Source: Algihabitans albus
GTDB lineage: Bacteria; Pseudomonadota; Alphaproteobacteria; Kiloniellales; DSM-21159
Length of the DNA: 64,000 nt
Direction of reading: 5' to 3'
Assembly (NCBI RefSeq): GCF_003572205.1
Contig: NZ_QXNY01000002.1
Location: 961,640 to 1,025,639 of the forward strand
A model generated the notes under the pieces. It was not told the DNA's origin. It saw only the letters and a program-made list of their open reading frames with translations, and did no database searches. Position 1 is the stretch's first letter, and every line of letters starts with the position of its first letter. A program made the translations under genes and the position numbers. Shown here piece by piece: positions 8,302 to 16,210 of the stretch.

Positions 8302-9440
8302 GCCGCGATAATGCGGTCGGCTTCGCGAAAGGTCACCATCCGTTCACGCCGCTCGTCCCACAGCACGAACCGCAGAGCCTTCACCCCGTCTCGAAGAGAC
8401 AGGCGCGGCACGTCGTAATCCGCCAGCAGCCGCTCGTGGCACTCCTGGAGCCGATAGTTAGGCACCTTCGGATTCAGATGATGCACATGGTGGAAGCCGA
8501 TATTGCCGGTGAACCACTGAAGCAGCCGGGGCAGCTTCAGATAGGTCGCGCTTCGCAGCGCCGCCGAGGTCGCATCCCAAGCCCTGTGACGGCTCCAGCG
8601 CACCCCCGCCCCGCGATGCTGGACCGCGAACAGCCAGACGCCGGCGATCGAGCCCAGCACTAGAACCGGAACTTGCACGGCGGCCACGGCGCCGAAGCCG
8701 AGCGCCAGTCCCAGCCCGCCGAAGGCGACCAGCAACGCAAGGTTCGTCAGATGCACGGCGCGGCGCGGCAGGCGCCAGGAGGCGGGCATGTCGAAGGGAA
8801 AACGGTACAGCAGGGTGAAGACCAAGGGCGGCAGAACGAGATTGGCGACCAGCGGGTGGCGCGTCAGCCTGTGCAGCCAGCGGCGGCGGCGGCTCAAGGC
8901 CGCGTATTCCTCCAACGTCAGGCAGTGCGAATAGATATCGGCTCCGCTCTGGCGGCGGTCCAGGTCGTTCCAGACTCCGTGATGACCGGCATGCTGCCGG
9001 CGCCAAGCGGGATAGGGTGTCAGGGTGAAGAGGCTGCAGGCATAGCCGACGAGGTCGTTGGCCCAGCGTGCGCGGAAGAAAGCTTGATGTCCGCAGTCGT
9101 GCTGCAGAATGAAGATCCGCACGAGGAAGCCCGCAGCCAGAGGTGCGAACGCGAGAGCCAGCCAGAAAGACAGCTCCATCACGAGGTACATGGCCGCGCA
9201 GGTCCCCAGGAAGCCGCCGAAAGAAGTGAGTAACTGAACCAAGCTTTTCCGCAGGATCGGCGTCTGGAACCTCGCGATTTCGCGACGCAGACTTCCATGC
9301 GTCTCTTTTTGGCTGAGCGTCTGTCGCAAGGATTCTGATCTCCGCTCGGCATCGCAAGAGCGCGAAACCCGAGGCCACATAAGGTAGGGCAAGAGCGGCA
9401 GGACTGCGAGGGCGAAAGCGGCCGCTATAGCTGGAGCCAT
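8298..9440 (-). CDS. Membrane fatty acid desaturase
   Basis: A membrane-bound di-iron desaturase, about 380 residues from the chosen start. The three histidine boxes are HDCGH, HAGHH and HHVHH, spaced by hydrophobic segments as in the fatty-acid/omega desaturase superfamily. It should introduce a double bond into an acyl chain in the inner membrane. The frame stays open to 9509, but an ATG there would overlap the start codon of the divergent LysE gene, so I prefer the ATG at 9440, just before the first transmembrane stretch (MAPAIAAAFALAV). No strong ribosome site is seen there and the start is uncertain. It overlaps the downstream metallopeptidase by ATGA. Confidence 0.8.
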   Translation of the reverse strand: MAPAIAAAFALAVLPLLPYLMWPRVSRSCDAERRSESLRQTLSQKETHGSLRREIARFQTPILRKSLVQLLTSFGGFLGTCAAMYLVMELSFWLALAFAPLAAGFLVRIFILQHDCGHQAFFRARWANDLVGYACSLFTLTPYPAWRRQHAGHHGVWNDLDRRQSGADIYSHCLTLEEYAALSRRRRWLHRLTRHPLVANLVLPPLVFTLLYRFPFDMPASWRLPRRAVHLTNLALLVAFGGLGLALGFGAVAAVQVPVLVLGSIAGVWLFAVQHRGAGVRWSRHRAWDATSAALRSATYLKLPRLLQWFTGNIGFHHVHHLNPKVPNYRLQECHERLLADYDVPRLSLRDGVKALRFVLWDERRERMVTFREADRIIAA

Positions 9441-9507
9441 GAGCGGGTAGGTCACGGTTGCCAGCGAGGGGCTGCAGTCGCATCTTCGGCGCCAGGAGGC
9501 TTCCGTC

Positions 9508-10155
9508 ATGACCTGGGATCAACTTCTGTTGTTTTTACCGGCTGCCGCCCTGGTCGCGGCCTCGCCGGGGGCGAACAATCTGCTGTCGCTGGTGAACGGC
9601 GCGCGGGCCGGCCTGCGGGCGACAGTCTTCAGTCTGCTCGGCCGTCTGACCGCCTTCGCGATTTTGATCGCCGCCGTCGCCATGGGCCTCGGAGCTGTCT
9701 TGGCCGCCTCCGAACTGGCCTTCGTGATCGTAAAGTGGCTGGGCGTCGCCTACCTGACCTACCTCGGCCTCAAGCTCTGGACCTCCCGCCAGCTCGACCT
9801 CGGCGAAACCGAGGTTGAAGCGTCGCAAGGCGGCATCCGAACGCCGGGAAGGACTTGGAACCTGGCCCGCAAGGAATTCCTGGTGGCGATGACCAATCCC
9901 AAGGCGATCCTGCTGTTCACCGCCTTCCTGCCCCAGTTCGTGGTGCCGGAGGCGCCGGCCTCGACGCAGCTTCTCTGGTTGGGCGCCCTCTATATCCCCG
10001 TGGAGTTCTGCGCGGCCTGCCTCTATGCAACCGCCGGCTCGAGCGTGCGGAGGCTGCGCTTGACAGCCGCGCGCCTGCGCCTGTTGAACCGTGTGGCCGG
10101 CGGCATGATGCTCGCCGCCGCCGCTCTACTGGCGAGCAGCCGCCGCACCGCCTGA
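9508..10155 (+). CDS. LysE/RhtB-family amino acid exporter
   Basis: A 215-residue inner-membrane protein with six predicted hydrophobic segments. The hallmark N-terminus is DQLLLFLPAAALVAASPGAN, followed later by AMTNPKAILLFTAFLPQF, both typical of the LysE/RhtB exporter family. It should export an amino acid or derivative (homoserine lactone, threonine or similar), with substrate not predictable. AGGAGG lies 8-14 bases before the ATG. It is divergent from the desaturase gene with essentially no intergenic space in the longest annotation of that gene. Confidence 0.85.
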   Translation: MTWDQLLLFLPAAALVAASPGANNLLSLVNGARAGLRATVFSLLGRLTAFAILIAAVAMGLGAVLAASELAFVIVKWLGVAYLTYLGLKLWTSRQLDLGETEVEASQGGIRTPGRTWNLARKEFLVAMTNPKAILLFTAFLPQFVVPEAPASTQLLWLGALYIPVEFCAACLYATAGSSVRRLRLTAARLRLLNRVAGGMMLAAAALLASSRRTA

Positions 10156-10299
10156 CGGCCCTTCCCCCGCGGATGGCAGTCTCGCAACGCAACTAAATAC
10201 TTATTTTATACAGGGACTTTAACCGTAATTCCTAACCATGACAGTTGGTTAGATCGGTGACTAAGAAATTTTTAGCACCTAGTCGTGATAATGAATGGC

Positions 10300-10329
10300 T
10301 TGACTTTATCTCAGAAAAGCCTCAAATGT
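10300..10329 (+). promoter_or_regulatory. Candidate promoter of the VPLPA-CTERM gene
   Basis: The AT-rich 229-base gap contains TTGACT (10300-10305), an 18-base spacer and AAATGT (10324-10329), ending 55 bases before the ATG. Two small inverted repeats flank it: CTAACC/GGTTAG around 10233-10253 and TTAAC/GTTAA just downstream of the -10-like element. This is a pattern match only. Confidence 0.35.
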
Positions 10330-10384
10330 TAACTTTACGTTAAGCTCTTGGGGGCGGCGCCGTGCTGCGGGCCGCGGAGGGGGA

Positions 10385-11125
10385 ATGATGAAAGCAGTTG
10401 CGAAAGTGGTCGTGGGTGGGGTGCTGTTCGCCGCCGCCGTGGTTGGCACCGCCTATCCCGCAAAGGCCGCGGTCATGGGCGCGACTGTGACCAGTATTAC
10501 CGCAAGTTGGCTAAATCCGGATCCGGGCAACGTCAGCATCGACAACGACGGTCGCACGGTCTCGGCCCGTTGGGGCTATCCCGCGACCTGGTGGGGCGGC
10601 CGCAGCGGCTACGACTTCCGCGCCAAGAGGACGCCGTCGGATCTCGACGCCGGCGACACCTTCAAGATCGGAACCTTCAAGCATCTCAACTACCCGATCT
10701 ATGGAACGGCGCTGTCGAGCATCTCGCTGTCGGTCACGTTCGAAGGCCTGATCAAGGGCAGCAACACGCCGTTCCAGGTCACTTCGCTGTTCGACTTCGA
10801 GCATACGGAAACACCGAACACCTGGGGCCATTGTCCCAGCGGCAGCCAGAGCACCTGCGATGACATCGTCACCGCCACCTTGAACGAGGGGGCCTCCCAG
10901 TCGGTCATCGTCGACGGGATGAAGTATCTCTTCACAATCGCCGGATTCCAGGTCAACGGCGATCAGTTCGAAAACTGGCTGACCAAAGAGAAGCACACGA
11001 ACAAGGCCCATCTGGTGGCCAGCCTGGAAGTGCATCCGGTACCCTTGCCGGCCGCCGCCTGGTTCCTGATCACCGCGCTCGGCGGCCTTGGCGGACTGCG
11101 CTGGCTCAAGCAGCGCTCGGCCTGA
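10385..11125 (+). CDS. Exported protein with VPLPA-CTERM sorting signal
   Basis: A 246-residue protein with a signal peptide (hydrophobic 8-22, AKA cut near 28). The C-terminal tripartite sorting tail has VPLPAAAWF, the hydrophobic LITALGGLGGL, then RWLKQRSA. This is the VPLPA variant of PEP-CTERM, processed by an exosortase encoded elsewhere. The body contains FKIGTFKHLNYPIYG followed by beta-strands, like the 'choice-of-anchor' beta-sandwich domains that precede such tails. Two Cys (near 142 and 150) could pair. Likely a surface or exopolysaccharide-associated protein (inference). GGAGGGGG stands before the ATG, and a second ATG follows at once. A strong terminator lies downstream. Confidence 0.75.
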   Translation: MMKAVAKVVVGGVLFAAAVVGTAYPAKAAVMGATVTSITASWLNPDPGNVSIDNDGRTVSARWGYPATWWGGRSGYDFRAKRTPSDLDAGDTFKIGTFKHLNYPIYGTALSSISLSVTFEGLIKGSNTPFQVTSLFDFEHTETPNTWGHCPSGSQSTCDDIVTATLNEGASQSVIVDGMKYLFTIAGFQVNGDQFENWLTKEKHTNKAHLVASLEVHPVPLPAAAWFLITALGGLGGLRWLKQRSA

Positions 11126-11230
11126 GGGCTGGGGGGTCAAGGTCCGACGACCACGTCGGCGGGGCCGGACCGCAACGCCCGCTTCCTGTCGCATCCGCTC
11201 TCTGAAAGTATCGGAGAGCGGGACTTACAA

Positions 11231-11278
11231 TCTAGCCGCCTGGGTCCGGCCGTCGGACCCAGGCGGCTAGAGCTTTTT
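11231..11278 (+). terminator. 18-bp perfect hairpin terminator overlapping the arsR-type stop codon
   Basis: Arms 11231-11248 and 11254-11271 are perfectly complementary (18 bp, 5-base loop GCCGT) and are followed on the plus strand by GCTTTTT. This fits a Rho-independent terminator for the VPLPA-CTERM gene. The TAG stop and last codons of the opposing ArsR gene lie inside the right arm. A smaller hairpin precedes it (8-bp arms 11195-11202 and 11214-11221). Confidence 0.75.
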
Positions 11279-11569
11279 AAGCACCCAGTCCGCGAAGTCT
11301 CGAAGCCCATCGCCGTCGCGGCGGTAGTAGCTCCAACGGCCGATCTTGCGGGATTTTACGAAGCCGGCGCGCTTCAGGATCGCGAGATGCTCGCTGATCG
11401 TGGACTGAGAGACCGCGGCCCGCTCGGCGATCAGCGAGACGCAAACGCCAACCTCCCGCGGATCGCCCCCTGTCTGGTGGGCGAAGAGCGATCCCGGACG
11501 GCGGAGCCAGTCGAGAATCTCGACCCGAAGAGGATGCGCCAAGGCCTTGCCGCAAAGCGTCTTGTCCAT
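11267..11569 (-). CDS. ArsR-family transcriptional regulator
   Basis: A 100-residue winged-helix repressor. It opens with ALAHPLRVEILDWL, has the recognition helix VSQSTISEHLAILKRAGFV, and ends with a beta-wing (SRKIGRWSYYR), the classic ArsR order. Cys residues C6 and C43 do not form the usual CxC metal site, so a metal-independent signal is likely. It is divergent from the zinc-type oxidoreductase gene. The 87 bases between contain an inverted repeat that is a likely operator, suggesting it represses itself and that gene (inference). Confidence 0.85.
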   Translation of the reverse strand: MDKTLCGKALAHPLRVEILDWLRRPGSLFAHQTGGDPREVGVCVSLIAERAAVSQSTISEHLAILKRAGFVKSRKIGRWSYYRRDGDGLRDFADWVLKKL

Positions 11570-11575
11570 GACCTA

Positions 11576-11607
11576 ATATATCGACATTTCGCTCATTGAC
11601 GATATAT
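11576..11607. promoter_or_regulatory. Candidate operator between the ArsR regulator and oxidoreductase genes
   Basis: ATATATCG (11576-11583) and CGATATAT (11600-11607) are perfect inverted 8-mers separated by 16 bases. They begin 7 bases upstream of the ArsR start codon, at 11569, and lie about 50 bases upstream of the oxidoreductase ATG. Palindromic AT-rich sites of this kind are usual for ArsR dimers. Binding is inferred. Confidence 0.5.
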
Positions 11608-11656
11608 AGATCGGCGATGCGAAAGCTTGAGGCGGTCAATGCTTGGGAGGTCGATC

Positions 11657-12742
11657 ATGCGCATTCCCGATCGCATGGAAGCTGCGGTTCTGACCGGACA
11701 TGGCGGGCTCGACAGGCTGTCTTACCGCAGAGATGTCCCGGTTCCCCGCCCCGGTCCGGGCGAGGTCTTGATTCAGGTTGGCGCTGCGGGAGTCAACAAC
11801 ACCGACATCAACACCCGGATCGCCTGGTATTCGAAGCAGGTGACCTCCGCGACCAGCGAGGATGTGACTGCCGGTTCCACCGCTGAGGCGTCGGCGGACG
11901 GGAGTTGGTCGGGTGCGGCCATGATCTTTCCGCGGATTCAAGGCGCCGACTGCTGCGGCGAAATCGTTGCCGTCGGCGAGGGCGTCGAGACCGCACGGCT
12001 CGGCGAACGCGTCCTGGTCCGGGCCCTGCAGCCCAGCGCCGACGATCCCTTCGCCTGCATCACCTTCGGCTCGGAGTGCGACGGCGCCTTCGGCCAGTAC
12101 ACGAAGACGGCTGCCGCTCACGCGCTGCGGATCGACTGCGACTGGAGCGATATCGAGTTAGCCTCCATGCCCTGTGCCTTCTCGACCGCCGAAGGCATGT
12201 TGCAACGGGCGGCGATCGGGGCCGAGCGCGTGCTGGTTACCGGAGCGTCGGGCGGCGTCGGTTCGGCGGCGGTCCAGCTGGCCAAGCGACGAGGCGCGGA
12301 AGTGATCGCCGTCTGCGGCAGGGACAAGGCCGGAGCCGTGGCCGGCCTGGGTGCGGACCTTGTGCTGGAGCGCGGCGCCGACCCGGTCGCGTCGCTGGCC
12401 AGCGAAAGCATCGACGCGGTCGTCGATCTGGTCGGCGGGCCTGCCTGGCCCCGGCTGCTGGACCTGCTGCGTCGGGGCGGACGCTACGTGACGGCCGGAG
12501 CGATCGCGGGGCCCATCGTCGAGCTCGATCTCCGCACACTCTACCTCAAGGACCTGAGCCTGCTGGGCTCGACCTGGCAGCCCTTCGAGATCATGACGAA
12601 CCTCATCGGCTACATCGAACGGGGGGAAATCCGGCCGGTCGTCGCCAAGACCTATCCCTTGCACGAGATCGTCCAGGCGCAGCAGACATTTCTGGAGAAA
12701 CACTTCGTCGGTAAGCTCGTGCTGATCCCGCCAAAGGCCTAA
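11657..12742 (+). CDS. Zinc-type alcohol dehydrogenase/quinone oxidoreductase family protein
   Basis: A 361-residue medium-chain dehydrogenase/reductase. The GroES-like N-domain (MEAAVLTGHGGLDRLSYRRD, then PGPGEVLIQVGAAGVNNTD) is followed by the Rossmann motif VLVTGASGGVGSAAVQLAK and a substrate-domain tail ending in HEIVQAQQTFLEKHFVGKLVL. The zinc ligands of classical ADHs are not obvious, so a quinone-oxidoreductase-like NADPH enzyme is more likely. An insertion of about 40 residues (YSKQVTSATSEDVTAGSTAE and after) separates the first two blocks, a feature of this ArsR-linked subgroup. The start at 11657 follows GGGAGG. Control by the divergent ArsR protein is likely. Confidence 0.8.
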   Translation: MRIPDRMEAAVLTGHGGLDRLSYRRDVPVPRPGPGEVLIQVGAAGVNNTDINTRIAWYSKQVTSATSEDVTAGSTAEASADGSWSGAAMIFPRIQGADCCGEIVAVGEGVETARLGERVLVRALQPSADDPFACITFGSECDGAFGQYTKTAAAHALRIDCDWSDIELASMPCAFSTAEGMLQRAAIGAERVLVTGASGGVGSAAVQLAKRRGAEVIAVCGRDKAGAVAGLGADLVLERGADPVASLASESIDAVVDLVGGPAWPRLLDLLRRGGRYVTAGAIAGPIVELDLRTLYLKDLSLLGSTWQPFEIMTNLIGYIERGEIRPVVAKTYPLHEIVQAQQTFLEKHFVGKLVLIPPKA

Positions 12743-12785
12743 AGCTCCAGCGCTGCGCTCGGCCCAACCTTCCGATGGAGGACCG

Positions 12786-13292
12786 TCAGGACGCCGCGCC
12801 GTCGATCTTGCGTTGCAGGTACGCAGCAAAGCGTCCGGCGTACCTCCGCTGCAGTTCGGGCTTGCGCCAATCCCGCCCGGTCACAATGCCGCGACAGTCG
12901 GGCGAGCCGCAGCGGCACGCCATGGTCCAGTCGTCATCGTCGCCGGTGGCATAGTCGAAGGTCAGTTCCTCGCCCGCCTCAATGTCCCGCAAGGCGACGA
13001 AGACGATCTGCCCCTCGATTGCGAGATTGGGCGCACAGGAATGATTGAGGTGCAGCATGCTGCCTTCGCGCTCGGCATCGGTCTTAGGTCCGAGAAAGAG
13101 GTGTTCGGCGATCTGGATCTCCGCCGGTCCTAGAGTTTCGGCGCGCTGGTCCCGCTCCGCCCGGGTCATGACGTGCCCGCCCTTCGCGGCTACCGCTTCG
13201 CCGGCCGCGATGTCAGCGCGTGCGCAGAGACCGCGACCCTCGATGGAGCTGTCGCGCTTCTCAACCTTGGACGAAAACCAAGATCGCGTCAT
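12786..13292 (-). CDS. SET-domain protein with post-SET cysteines
   Basis: A 168-residue protein with the SET core: GRGLCARADIAAGEAV, NHSCAPN (83-89), ELTFDYA (109-115) and a post-SET zinc knuckle CRCGSPDC (126-133). SET proteins transfer methyl groups from S-adenosylmethionine to lysine. Bacterial members are small and their substrates are mostly unknown; ribosomal or nucleoid proteins are possible. All the usual cofactor and catalytic motifs are present, including the Tyr of FDY. It is convergent with the oxidoreductase gene and otherwise stands alone. Confidence 0.85.
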   Translation of the reverse strand: MTRSWFSSKVEKRDSSIEGRGLCARADIAAGEAVAAKGGHVMTRAERDQRAETLGPAEIQIAEHLFLGPKTDAEREGSMLHLNHSCAPNLAIEGQIVFVALRDIEAGEELTFDYATGDDDDWTMACRCGSPDCRGIVTGRDWRKPELQRRYAGRFAAYLQRKIDGAAS

Positions 13293-13429
13293 GACGGCGA
13301 TTTACAAAGCACGGCGCTGGCGCGCGAGTCGGAGCACAGTCGACCGGAGATTGCGGCGCAACCCAGCACAGGCTTCTGCAGGAACAAGGAAGCCGGCGCG
13401 CTGATGGTAGCGGCCGGCTGAGCGTCGCG

Positions 13430-13627
13430 TCAGGCGCGAAGTTCGGTTTCGATCGGCGGGACCACCGTCTGCATGTTGGCGATCTCGTCTTTCAGCCGGA
13501 GCTTTTCGCGCTTGAGTTCGTGGAGTCGAAGTTCGTCGGGGTGGGGTCGATGGCTTTCTTCGCGGATGGCGTTGTCGACAAGCGTGTGTTGGCTGCGCAA
13601 GGACTCGATCCGGTCATGCACCGACAT
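13430..13627 (-). CDS. DUF465/YdcH-family protein
   Basis: A 65-residue coiled-coil protein matching the DUF465 (YdcH) pattern: HTLVDNAIREESHRPHPDELRLHELKR, then LKREKLRLKDEI. It forms a helical hairpin and is cytoplasmic. Function is unknown; the family is abundant in alphaproteobacteria. A second member lies at 16211-16423. GAAGGAGACG directly before the ATG is a strong ribosome site. Confidence 0.85.
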   Translation of the reverse strand: MSVHDRIESLRSQHTLVDNAIREESHRPHPDELRLHELKREKLRLKDEIANMQTVVPPIETELRA

Positions 13628-13821
13628 GCTTCGTCTCCTTCTGCGGGTTATGGAAAATATGCTACCCCTCTCCGCCGGGCTTGTGAAGCGTCCTGGCGGA
13701 TGAACTCTGGTGATAACTTGGTGATTCTACCGGCCAACCCATTTCACAATTGCTAAGGATTGTTTGCGGTCGTTTCGATTCGGGTTTCACGAGTCTAGTG
13801 CAGAGCAGCAAGGAGTTCCAA

Positions 13822-14463
13822 GTGTCGGGAATGCATGAAGGGTCGGATGGCCGGGTCGCGCGGCTGATCGTCGGGATCAGCGGCGCCAGCGGCGTCGTCT
13901 ACGGCCTGCGTCTTTTGGAAGCGCTGCAGACCTTGCCGGTCGAGAGCCATCTGGTCATGACCAAGTCGGCCGAGATCACCCTGGCCTACGAAACCGACAT
14001 CAAGGTCCGCCAGGTGCAGGCGCTCGCCGATGTCGTCTATCCGATCGAGGATATCGGCGCGGCCATCTCCAGCGGCTCCTTCAAGACGCTGGGCATGGTC
14101 ATCGCCCCCTGCTCCATCCGCTCGATGTCGGAGATCGCCACCGGCGTCACCTCGAACTTGCTGACCCGGGCCGCCGACGTGACCCTGAAGGAACGGCGGC
14201 GCCTGGTTCTGATGCTGCGCGAAACTCCCCTGCACAGCGGCCACCTGCGCAACCTGCTGGCACTGTCGGAGATGGGGGCGGTGGTTGCCCCGCCGGTGCC
14301 CGCCTTCTACGCCAACCCCAAGACGATCCAGGACCTGGTCGACCAGTCGGTCGGTCGCGTGCTCGACCTCTTCGATCTGGAATCGCCGCTGGTCACCCGC
14401 TGGGGCGAACCGGACGCGGAGGGCAAGGTGGTCCGGGCACGCAAACGGCAAACCCAGCGCTAG
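13822..14463 (+). CDS. ubiX: Flavin prenyltransferase UbiX
   Basis: A 213-residue enzyme that prenylates FMN to make the cofactor of UbiD decarboxylases, needed in ubiquinone synthesis. Signature blocks are RLIVGISGASGVVYG at the N-terminus, APCSIRSMSEIATG in the middle, and ERRRLVLMLRETPLH. I choose the GTG at 13822 because AAGGAG lies 6 bases upstream; the ATG at 13831 is an alternative, and the frame is open to 13750. It ends in a 4-base overlap with the opposing TIGR02444 gene. No UbiD homologue is in the window. Confidence 0.9.
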   Translation: MSGMHEGSDGRVARLIVGISGASGVVYGLRLLEALQTLPVESHLVMTKSAEITLAYETDIKVRQVQALADVVYPIEDIGAAISSGSFKTLGMVIAPCSIRSMSEIATGVTSNLLTRAADVTLKERRRLVLMLRETPLHSGHLRNLLALSEMGAVVAPPVPAFYANPKTIQDLVDQSVGRVLDLFDLESPLVTRWGEPDAEGKVVRARKRQTQR

Positions 14464-14951
14464 AGGCTGGCCCGCAAGCTCGCCTCGGTCAGGGTCTCCA
14501 GGGCCATGACGTCGGCGCCGCCGGCCAGATCGGCCCGGTCGAGCAGCAGCAGGCTGAGGTTCTGGGCGATGGCCTCGCCGCTTGGCCGCCCCTCGGGCAA
14601 GGTCAGGGCGCCCCAAAGCGCCTCCTGCTCGATACGTTCGGCCTCCAGCTCGGCCGCCTTGATCCGGTCGCGCAGGCTGTGGCCGGCGGTATCGAGATCC
14701 TGCCGCTTCATCCAGCGCCGGGCGCCGCGCAGGGGGCGCACGACCTCCCGATGCCAGCCCTCCACCGCGGCGTTCAGGATCTCGAGCTCCTGGCGGGTCA
14801 GGGCGTGGCCGCGGGTGCCGGCGAAGCAGACATAGAGCAGCAGGTTGACGTCCAGCCCATGCATGTCCTGCAGGGTGATGCAGGCTTCCTGCACCTCCGG
14901 GCGGGCGTAGGCTGCGAGCGAGAAGCGCCAGAAAGGCGAGCCGTCCGCCAT
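14460..14951 (-). CDS. TIGR02444/DUF2390 family protein
   Basis: A 163-residue, mostly helical cytoplasmic protein. The family-defining blocks are FWRFSLAAYARPEVQEACI, then LQDMHGLDVNLLLYVCFAGT, and later EVVRPLRGARRWMK. Function unknown. It starts 9 bases after the phosphofructokinase stop codon and so is probably co-transcribed with it. Its 3' end overlaps the ubiX stop by 4 bases. Confidence 0.8.
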   Translation of the reverse strand: MADGSPFWRFSLAAYARPEVQEACITLQDMHGLDVNLLLYVCFAGTRGHALTRQELEILNAAVEGWHREVVRPLRGARRWMKRQDLDTAGHSLRDRIKAAELEAERIEQEALWGALTLPEGRPSGEAIAQNLSLLLLDRADLAGGADVMALETLTEASLRASL

Positions 14952-14960
14952 CGTGGTCCC

Positions 14961-16049
14961 CTAGTCGTCGCCGAAGGAGATGCCGAGGCCGCGCGCGGTG
15001 CGCACCAGCGCGCCTTCGGTCTCGACGGCGTGATAGGCCTCGATGGCGTCGGCGATCGGCACGTCGATGACGCCCCGCCCGGCCCAGGCCACCATGCGGT
15101 CGAAGCGGCCCTCGGCGATCAGATCGACGGCATGGACGCCGAAGCTGGAGGCCATCAGACGGTCGCGCGGCGTCGGCGTACCGCCGCGCTGGATGTGACC
15201 CAGCACGGTGACGCGGGTTTCGGCGCCGGTGGCCTCCGCGATGCGGCGCCCGATATAGTGGCCGATCCCCCCGTAGTGGACGTCGCCGCTCTGTTTCGTC
15301 TCCGCCACCGCTTCGCCCTGCTCGGTGCGCAGGGCCTCGGCCACGACGACGAGCGCGAAGTTGCGGCCGACCTGCTGCAGGCGGCTGATCTTCCCGGCGA
15401 TACTGGCGATGCTGTAAGGGATTTCCGGGATCAGAATGACGTCGGCACCACCAGCGATACCGGCCGAGAGGGCGATATGCCCGGCATCGCGGCCCATCAC
15501 CTCCAGCACCATGACCCGGTCGTGGCTGGCGGCGGTCGGCTGCAGGTGATCCAGCGCCTCGGTCGCCACCTCGACGGCGGTGTCGTGGCCGATGGCCACC
15601 TCGGTATCGCCCAGGTCGTTGTCGATGGTCTTCGGGATCGCCACCAACGGAATGTCACCCTGCTGCGCCAGGCGGCGCAGGATCGCCAGAGAACCGTCGC
15701 CGCCGATCCCGATCACGGCGTCGAGGCCGAGCTCGCGAATGCCCGCAATGATCTCCTCCGACCGATCGACCCGGCTTCCGTCCGGCATGGGATAAGCGAA
15801 GGGATCGCCCTTGTTGGTTGTCCCCAGCACCGTCCCCGCCATCCGCAGAAGACTGCCTGTGAACTGGGAGAGGTTCAGGACCTCCGCTTCCAGCGGCCGG
15901 GTCAGCAAGCCCGCCGTGCCCTTGTGGATCCCCACCACCTCCCAGCCGAAACCATAGGTCGCGCGCTGCACCACGGCGCGGATGACCGCGTTGAGACCGG
16001 CGCAATCCCCGCCACTGGTCAATAGGCCGATGCGCCGAATATCCACCAT
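14961..16049 (-). CDS. pfkA: 6-phosphofructokinase, group III type
   Basis: A 362-residue PFK that phosphorylates fructose 6-phosphate. N-terminal GLLTSGGDCAGLNAVIRA replaces the usual GGDAPGMNA. The phosphate-donor site reads IGIGGDGS (116-120), as in ATP enzymes, but the next loop is PKTIDND (139-145), whose Lys is typical of pyrophosphate-dependent and group III enzymes. VMGRDAGHIA and LGHIQRGGTPTPRDR complete the active site. Family knowledge says Gly in GGDGS favours ATP, so ATP dependence is the better guess; mixed use is possible. Followed at 9 bases by the TIGR02444 gene. Confidence 0.9.
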   Translation of the reverse strand: MVDIRRIGLLTSGGDCAGLNAVIRAVVQRATYGFGWEVVGIHKGTAGLLTRPLEAEVLNLSQFTGSLLRMAGTVLGTTNKGDPFAYPMPDGSRVDRSEEIIAGIRELGLDAVIGIGGDGSLAILRRLAQQGDIPLVAIPKTIDNDLGDTEVAIGHDTAVEVATEALDHLQPTAASHDRVMVLEVMGRDAGHIALSAGIAGGADVILIPEIPYSIASIAGKISRLQQVGRNFALVVVAEALRTEQGEAVAETKQSGDVHYGGIGHYIGRRIAEATGAETRVTVLGHIQRGGTPTPRDRLMASSFGVHAVDLIAEGRFDRMVAWAGRGVIDVPIADAIEAYHAVETEGALVRTARGLGISFGDD

Positions 16050-16210
16050 GCCCCTGCCGCCACCTTCCCTCGCATTCGGTCCGGACGAGGGCCCGGACCC
16101 GCGTCCAGACTTTCGGTCATGCGACCCCCCGCGACAAGCCTGCGCAGCAAGGTCGCGACATGCTATGATGGTTGGCTTGAGGTTTTGTATTGTCGACGGA
16201 TTGCCAGACT

